A stretch of DNA of 18,381 nt, from positions 1-18,381 of the forward strand of contig CAZFGN010000009.1 in the NCBI GenBank assembly GCA_964518695.1, written 5' to 3'. Below are positions 14,788 through 18,381 of the stretch, in pieces; position 1 is the first letter of the stretch; every line of letters starts with the position of its first letter. This DNA comes from CAZFGN01 sp964518695 (GTDB lineage Bacteria > Patescibacteriota > Minisyncoccia > UBA6257 > Colwellbacteraceae). A program made the position numbers and the translations under genes. The notes under the pieces were generated by a model that saw only the letters and a list, made by a program, of their open reading frames with translations, made no database searches and had not been told where the DNA came from.

Positions 14788-15537
14788 TTACTTTTTAAGC
14801 AAATTGGCTAACGACTGAAAACCACTTCCTTTCTGAATCGTTTCTTTAAAATACGTACCCGCCTTCCAGTAAACTTTATAAGCATTCGCCATAGATTTAG
14901 AAGCGATAATACGATATCTATCGTCGACAATTTCGATAGCACAACAATTATCAACTGCTATGCCAATACAGGGAACTCTCTTCATCATCTTTTTAAGGCC
15001 TGGCTCTCTATCTTTTTCGGAGTCGTAATGCGGGCAGTAAAGCGCGTTTACCAAACCCAAACCGGAAACTTTTATAAAATCGGCCGTTGGGTCAACGGAT
15101 TTTCTCGAATCCGAGTGAACCCATTTGAACCAACAAACCGCGCCCGCGCTCACTCCCGATAAGACGATGCCCTTTTCATAGGCCTTCTTTAAAGTCTTAT
15201 CAAAACCAATCTTTCTCCAAAATTTCATCATTTTTTGTGTGTTCCCGCCACCAACATAAATAATGTCGGAGTTTAAAACTTTCGCCTCAATTTCCTTCCT
15301 ATTAAGTTTTCCTTTTATCAGATAAAGAACGTCCGTTTCACAGCCAAGTCTTTTACCAAAGTGTTTCTTTACAATTTCGTAATACGAAGCGTCATCCGCG
15401 CTCGCTGTCGGAACAAAGAGTAACTTAGGATGTTTCTTGCCGGTCAATCGAATTATTTCCTTGTCTATTTTGGTCGTTTGAACCGGATAGCCCGGCCTGC
15501 CTATCTCTCCGCCACTAATCGCAACAATCTTTTTCAT
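14788..15537 (-). CDS. Peptidase E-like serine peptidase (family S51)
   Basis: Family S51 enzymes are cytoplasmic serine peptidases (alpha-aspartyl dipeptidase, cyanophycinase relatives). The 249-residue protein starts with IVAISGGEIG, has LLFVPTASADD at about 39-49, IIYVGGGNTQKMM at about 92-104, and the nucleophile Ser130 in LSGVSAGAVCWF. A conserved HYD follows in CPHYDSEKDREPG near residue 190. This set is the family signature and seems complete. Its length fits peptidase E rather than the longer cyanophycinases. The ATG overlaps the TGA of the NUDIX gene (ATGA), and AGGGTG lies upstream, so the two are one operon. It may recycle Asp-containing dipeptides. Confidence 0.88.
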   Translation of the reverse strand: MKKIVAISGGEIGRPGYPVQTTKIDKEIIRLTGKKHPKLLFVPTASADDASYYEIVKKHFGKRLGCETDVLYLIKGKLNRKEIEAKVLNSDIIYVGGGNTQKMMKFWRKIGFDKTLKKAYEKGIVLSGVSAGAVCWFKWVHSDSRKSVDPTADFIKVSGLGLVNALYCPHYDSEKDREPGLKKMMKRVPCIGIAVDNCCAIEIVDDRYRIIASKSMANAYKVYWKAGTYFKETIQKGSGFQSLANLLKK

Positions 15538-16016
15538 GCTATAACTTCACCCTTCAAAACCTCATCCACCATTTCCAACTCCACAGGAATCCCGTCAATC
15601 AAATCATAGACTTTTGATTCCTCAAGACTGACCCACGCGTAATCAATGTTCTCTGATTCATCAAGCTTCACCTTACCCTCCTTCCAAGGCGCGTAAAAAC
15701 TTATCGTTATAACCGGTACGTTATCAGGCCGAATAAAAGCGAGGTCAAGCAAGTATGTGAGCTTTCCAATTTCCAAACCCACCTCTTCGCGAACCTCGCG
15801 ACGCAAAGTGTTCTCCAAAGCGAAATACCAAATGTTCGATTGCGTGGTTGGCGGCGTATTTATGTAATCATCAATCATCATCCCGCCTCCCGGAACAGTC
15901 CACTTCCCCGGCCAGGCCTTTTTATCCAAGGAGCGCTTGGTAATCAAAAATTTACTGTCTTTATGAATAATGGCGGTCGCGACTATGCGATGCAGTTCAC
16001 GGTTCTGAATTTCCAT
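15534..16016 (-). CDS. NUDIX hydrolase
   Basis: NUDIX enzymes hydrolyse nucleoside diphosphates linked to another group, often to sanitise nucleotides. The 160-residue protein begins MEIQNRELHRIVATAIIH. The NUDIX box is recognisable but interrupted: WTVPGGG (about 36-42), then an insertion with DDYINTPPTTQSNIWYF, then the catalytic helix LENTLRREVREEVGLEI. The REVxEEVG part is complete. I recall this insertion as typical of a subfamily rather than damage. I chose the ATG at 16016, which begins the NUDIX fold; the frame stays open upstream to 16340, but that part overlaps the Hint gene and has no family match. It begins 10 bases after the Hint gene's stop and overlaps peptidase E by four bases. 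Confidence 0.85.
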   Translation of the reverse strand: MEIQNRELHRIVATAIIHKDSKFLITKRSLDKKAWPGKWTVPGGGMMIDDYINTPPTTQSNIWYFALENTLRREVREEVGLEIGKLTYLLDLAFIRPDNVPVITISFYAPWKEGKVKLDESENIDYAWVSLEESKVYDLIDGIPVELEMVDEVLKGEVIA

Positions 16017-16026
16017 CTCAATAATA

Positions 16027-16932
16027 TTATCTGTTGCTAAGCGTACTGCCAAGCAACACGCCGTTAGCCCAGTAAAATCCTGTTTCTCCCGATGGCAGAA
16101 TATCATATGTCGCGCCTTGGTCATAAGGGACTTGCTCCACGCCTGTGACGGAAGCGCCATCATAGAAATCGCCCGGCGAAAGCTCGCCAACTGTCCGTCC
16201 ATCAACAGTCGGATGTCCCGGAGAAACGAATAATTCCCTTCCGTCACCAAGAACCAAGCGGACCATTTGATGTTCCGGCGGTACTGGCGTTTTAGCAGTC
16301 TCCAAAATAATTCCCGCGACGCGGTGGCCGGCCTTATCACTCGTCCAAACCGGCACGCCCTTCCACAAATATTTCACCGGCACGCGTCCGAAAAGCGTAT
16401 CAATAAGTGTATCGCCCGCGAGGCAGATTGGACACGGCCTGTTGAAATCCGTTTTTTTGATAAACGTGGCGACATCTCTTTCAATGCGAGTAAGCGTCAG
16501 CGTTATAGTGCAGCCATTACTCACGATTTCTCCAGCGCGCAAAGTCACGGGACTCCCCTCGCCGATTGCTATCGGGTATTCCCGAAAATTAAAACCACTT
16601 ACGCGGTCAGGATAAATTTTCTCCAATAAGAACGAACTCTCACGTTGGCCTTCTCGCAGAGATACTTGTTCTTCATCCGGTTTCGGTAACGGGGATGGTG
16701 GTATCTCTGGGCAAGCCGCGAATTCACAGTCAGGACCGCCTCTGCTTACGTAACTGCCGTCATGGCACTGTTTGGCCTCTTGCGTGCAGGCTATCGGTAC
16801 AGGCGTTGGGACTGGGGAAGGTTTGCCAAAAATTGCTAAATACCCCACCAGGCCAGCAATGGCGATAATTAAAAAAATAATTGCTATATTTACAAACCCC
16901 TGCCTGCCGGCAGGCGCGGCTTTTTGGTTCAT
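16027..16932 (-). CDS. Membrane-anchored protein with C-terminal Hint domain
   Basis: This 301-residue protein (ATG numbering) has a membrane helix at about 13-35, then a Pro-rich linker and a Cys-containing module (CTQEAKQCHDGSYVSRGGPD, about 49-68). A second Pro-rich linker and a beta-rich region follow, and the last ~130 residues are a Hint (hedgehog/intein) domain. The domain begins at Cys170 (CLAGDTLIDTLFGRVPVKYL), has the block-B-like SPGHPTVDGR, and ends TYDILPSGETGFYWANGVLL-GS. The intein's terminal His-Asn is replaced by GS, so only N-terminal cleavage, not splicing, is expected. It would be located outside the cell. The ATG at 16932 lies just after a TATAAT box, suggesting a leaderless message; a TTG at 16941 is an alternative start. 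Confidence 0.8.
   Translation of the reverse strand: MNQKAAPAGRQGFVNIAIIFLIIAIAGLVGYLAIFGKPSPVPTPVPIACTQEAKQCHDGSYVSRGGPDCEFAACPEIPPSPLPKPDEEQVSLREGQRESSFLLEKIYPDRVSGFNFREYPIAIGEGSPVTLRAGEIVSNGCTITLTLTRIERDVATFIKKTDFNRPCPICLAGDTLIDTLFGRVPVKYLWKGVPVWTSDKAGHRVAGIILETAKTPVPPEHQMVRLVLGDGRELFVSPGHPTVDGRTVGELSPGDFYDGASVTGVEQVPYDQGATYDILPSGETGFYWANGVLLGSTLSNR
16902..16915 (-). repeat. In-frame GCCTGCCGGCAGGC palindromic element
   Basis: A perfect 14-bp palindrome inside the first codons of the Hint-domain gene encodes the peptide PAGRQ between MNQKAA and the membrane helix. I recall this palindrome and its PAGRQ product as recurrent insertions in Patescibacteria genomes. It is GC-rich in an AT-rich surrounding, which fits an inserted small repeat. 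Confidence 0.6.
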
Positions 16933-16941
16933 GCCGATCAA

Positions 16942-16950
16942 ATTATATCA
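16942..16950 (-). promoter_or_regulatory. Extended -10 promoter of the Hint-NUDIX-peptidase E operon
   Basis: On the minus strand TGATATAAT gives a perfect -10 (16942-16947) with the extended TGn motif. No clear -35 is present. Transcription would start near 16935, only a few bases before the ATG at 16932, so the mRNA would be practically leaderless. Confidence 0.55.
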
Positions 16951-17001
16951 CCAAGAAACCTAAAAAGAGATATTGTATATAAAATATGCTCATTTACTAA
17001 C

Positions 17002-17091
17002 TGGCGGAAGGGGCGAGATTCGAACTCGCGGTACCATTTCTGGTACACAATCTTTCCAGGATTGCCAGTTAAACCACTCCTGCACCCTTCC
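17002..17091 (-). tRNA. tRNA-Ser(GGA)
   Basis: This is a class II tRNA gene read on the minus strand. The acceptor stem GGAAGGG/CCCTTCC (7 bp) is followed by discriminator G and an encoded CCA. The D-stem is CAG/CTG. The anticodon stem is CAATC/GATTG with loop CTGGAAA, so the anticodon is GGA (17055-17057), reading UCC/UCU serine codons. There is a long variable arm with GTACC/GGTAC. The T-stem is GCGAG/CTCGC with loop TTCGAAT. All parts are complete. Its first 23 bases also encode the end and stop codon of the homing-endonuclease gene. Confidence 0.95.
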
Positions 17092-17758
17092 ATTCTTTAT
17101 ATTTTCCCGTAATTCTGGGGTTGGCCGAGCCAAATATGCGAAGATACCTTACCACAGAATCTTTGTCATACAAATAGATTCTTCTCCCTCTGTCTGAAAT
17201 ATGTGGCTTAATCTCAAATTTGAGAAAAATATCTGCTACAGAATTCAAAAGATTTTGAGAGCCACTGGTAAAGCAAAGCCCAATATTCTTATAAGCTATG
17301 CCTTTTATTGTATGCTTGTGAATATAAAGACAACCGTCAGTATCCATAAGCCCTCTTACAAATGCCTTTTCATACCGAACTTTCCCATGTATCCACCCTG
17401 GCACATTAAAGTGTTGCGCAATCTTGTTTCCTTGAACTGCGCCTTTCGTTACTAAGAAATCCACTAAAGACGTGCTTGAGGAAACCAGCTGTAGGGTCTT
17501 TTCATTTTTTCTTTTACGAACTGCCGCATCAATTCCAAACAGACTATGAAGAACTTCCACAACATACTTCGCATACTCTGCGTCTTTCTCTGAATTCAGA
17601 GTAATTACCACCTGCCAAGGATTGCTAATGCCTCCATCGCCAAACTCTATACCCATAAATTCTGCCAGCAAAACTGAATTCCTAGCAAACTTAATAGACT
17701 TTCTATGACTTTTCTTTGGATATCGTAAAGAATTTACATTCATTGAAGTTTCCACCAC
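17069..17758 (-). CDS. LAGLIDADG homing endonuclease
   Basis: This is a 229-residue double-motif LAGLIDADG protein, a DNA-cutting enzyme that spreads its own gene by provoking repair at an allele lacking it. The first motif is LAEFMGIEFGDGG (about 31-43), with acidic residue Asp41. The second is FVRGLMDTDGC (about 133-143), with Asp141. Between and after them are beta-rich, basic DNA-binding stretches (AVRKRKNEK, DRGRRIYLYDKD). Both catalytic acidic residues are present, so it looks active. The start is uncertain: GTG 17758, GTG 17755 or ATG 17743. Its last codons (WKGAGVV, stop) are read from the 5' end of tRNA-Ser. Its first codons touch a second tRNA-like 5' fragment. No intron or intein frame is evident, so it seems free-standing. 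Confidence 0.85.
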   Translation of the reverse strand: MVETSMNVNSLRYPKKSHRKSIKFARNSVLLAEFMGIEFGDGGISNPWQVVITLNSEKDAEYAKYVVEVLHSLFGIDAAVRKRKNEKTLQLVSSSTSLVDFLVTKGAVQGNKIAQHFNVPGWIHGKVRYEKAFVRGLMDTDGCLYIHKHTIKGIAYKNIGLCFTSGSQNLLNSVADIFLKFEIKPHISDRGRRIYLYDKDSVVRYLRIFGSANPRITGKYKEWKGAGVV

Positions 17759-17780
17759 TAGGCCACTATGCGACCCCTCC
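17754..17780 (-). pseudogene. tRNA 5'-end fragment at the upstream edge of the endonuclease gene
   Basis: On the minus strand GGAGGGGTCGCATAGTGGCC and the bases after it look like a tRNA acceptor 5' strand, positions 8-9 and a D-arm with the AGTGG loop. Fourteen of the first 23 bases agree with the intact tRNA-Ser at 17091-17069, at the conserved positions. No matching 3' half follows. GGAGGGG could still pair with that tRNA's CCCTTCC using one G-U pair. The same bases contain GAGGAGG, so a ribosome binding site is an alternative reading, although it is too far (18 bases) from GTG 17758. Confidence 0.5.
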
Positions 17781-17801
17781 TCGTTTTCTACACTCTATAA
17801 A

Positions 17802-17825
17802 AATAGAAATACTTCCTTAAAGTAT
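17802..17825 (-). terminator. Weak terminator after pyrH
   Basis: ATACTT and AAGTAT (17809-17825) form a 6-bp stem with a 5-base loop, followed on the minus strand by TTCTATTTTTATAG. The stem is AT-rich, so efficiency is doubtful. It starts 31 bases past the pyrH stop and ahead of the tRNA fragment and endonuclease gene. Confidence 0.5.
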
Positions 17826-17856
17826 CATTTTCCGACGTACCGTTCAAGAATTACGA

Positions 17857-18381
17857 TTAGCGAATAACAGTACCGGCAAACTTTTTTCCGGTCAAAAGAT
17901 TTGAAAAATTCTTAAGATCCGTGCCCTGTACTACAAACGCCGCGATACCTTCTTTATGCGCGAGACGTGCCGCGACAGGATCAACCGGCGCGTGAGCTCC
18001 CGGCTTCCATTTTGCCGGAATCATCGTACGATATTTCTTCCATGAGAGAGTATCTATCGGGACAGCATCACTATGTACGCTGAAATCCTTGTTATATACA
18101 TGACTAGGTTGCCCAGCAACAACTACTTCCGGAATCTTGAAATCACAGGCAAGAGCAATAGCTACATAATCAGTAGACCAGCCCGGTCGCCAACCGGAAG
18201 CGATAGTTACCGGATATTTAAGATGCTTCGTTTTATATCTTTTATCAATAACAACCGGATCCGCCACTTCTCGAAAAATAGTTCTTAAAAGATGCGCGTT
18301 CGTGCGAGTCGTATGAATCCCTAACCAATCTCTATCTTCATCAGTTACTCTTGTGATTCTAGCCGCGGCTTCCTGATATAT
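17857..18381 (-). CDS. pyrH: UMP kinase (amino acid kinase fold), 5' end beyond window
   Basis: This enzyme phosphorylates UMP to UDP in pyrimidine nucleotide synthesis, upstream of CTP synthase. The frame is open to the right edge, so about 174 C-terminal residues are visible. The N-terminal visible part reads DEDRDWLGIHTTRTNAHLLR, the UMP-kinase signature that includes the uridylate-contacting region. It is followed by VTIASGWRPGWSTDYVAIAL, matching the nucleotide-binding loop of archaeal-type and CPR UMP kinases. VDPVAARLAHKEG and the ending LLTGKKFAGTVI also fit. The GTG at 18267 is internal and not the start, because the homologous sequence continues upstream of it. It is followed by a weak hairpin and then the homing-endonuclease/tRNA-Ser locus. 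Confidence 0.9.
   Translation of the reverse strand: MYQEAAARITRVTDEDRDWLGIHTTRTNAHLLRTIFREVADPVVIDKRYKTKHLKYPVTIASGWRPGWSTDYVAIALACDFKIPEVVVAGQPSHVYNKDFSVHSDAVPIDTLSWKKYRTMIPAKWKPGAHAPVDPVAARLAHKEGIAAFVVQGTDLKNFSNLLTGKKFAGTVIR

Noticed and set aside
16017..16340. N-terminal extension of the NUDIX frame to 268 residues
   Set aside because: The extra 108 residues overlap the Hint domain's coding sequence in another frame and resemble nothing. The NUDIX fold starts at the ATG at 16016.
17002..17780. Intron-split tRNA gene with the endonuclease inside the intron
   Set aside because: The downstream tRNA-Ser is complete by itself, including a perfect acceptor stem, and I see no splice-site or group I core pairing. 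A replaced 5' end explains the fragment better, though a mapped transcript could revive this.
18268..18381. GTG at 18267 as the start of a short 136-residue protein
   Set aside because: The frame stays open upstream to the window edge and encodes clear UMP kinase sequence (DWLGIHTTRTNAHLLR), so the GTG is an internal valine codon.
1..18381. CRISPR array, insertion sequence, toxin-antitoxin or phage defence locus
   Set aside because: No regularly spaced repeats, transposase, terminal inverted repeats or defence-family motifs were seen. The only mobile-type gene is the homing endonuclease.

Overview
The window reads as a piece of a small, AT-leaning bacterial genome, most likely from the Candidate Phyla Radiation / Patescibacteria (a Parcubacteria-like lineage). 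This is inference. It rests on the compact layout with 1-17 base overlaps, the frequent lack of Shine-Dalgarno sequences, a DUF5671 membrane protein, an AlaS of the variant type I associate with this group, and a GCCTGCCGGCAGGC palindrome that puts a PAGRQ peptide in frame into a protein. TGA clearly ends genes (for example pyrG and the NUDIX gene), so the TGA=Gly code of Gracilibacteria/SR1 is excluded. Almost everything is on the minus strand; only a guanylate-kinase-like gene is on the plus strand.

Left part (1-12351). After a truncated alaS and a small coiled-coil gene with its own promoter comes a long minus-strand cluster. In transcription order it is pyrG, a DUF5671 membrane protein, a pseudopilin-like anchored protein, an alpha/beta hydrolase, a membrane-anchored MurF-like ligase, a DegT/DnrJ-type aminotransferase, a FemAB-type peptidoglycan aminoacyltransferase, dnaG and rpoD, ending in a clear terminator. 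Cell-envelope genes are thus fused onto the classical dnaG-rpoD macromolecular-synthesis pair.

Middle part (12352-14787). Here there are single-gene transcription units with readable signals. One is a 41-residue helix-turn-helix-like protein with a perfect consensus promoter and terminator. Next are a 123-residue protein with a possible Nfu-N-like fold, the plus-strand guanylate-kinase-like gene (promoter dyad, leader hairpin, terminator), and a CYTH-domain protein preceded by a perfect 38-bp palindrome.

Right part (14788-18381). A membrane-anchored Hint-domain protein leads into a NUDIX hydrolase and a peptidase E gene. Upstream of these lies an intact tRNA-Ser(GGA) whose 5' end overlaps a LAGLIDADG homing-endonuclease gene. 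A second tRNA-like 5' fragment lies at the far end of that gene, next to the 3' end of pyrH (UMP kinase, cut by the window edge). I regard this endonuclease between two tRNA 5' ends as the most interesting structure in the window: it looks like a mobile element that brought its own replacement tRNA end.
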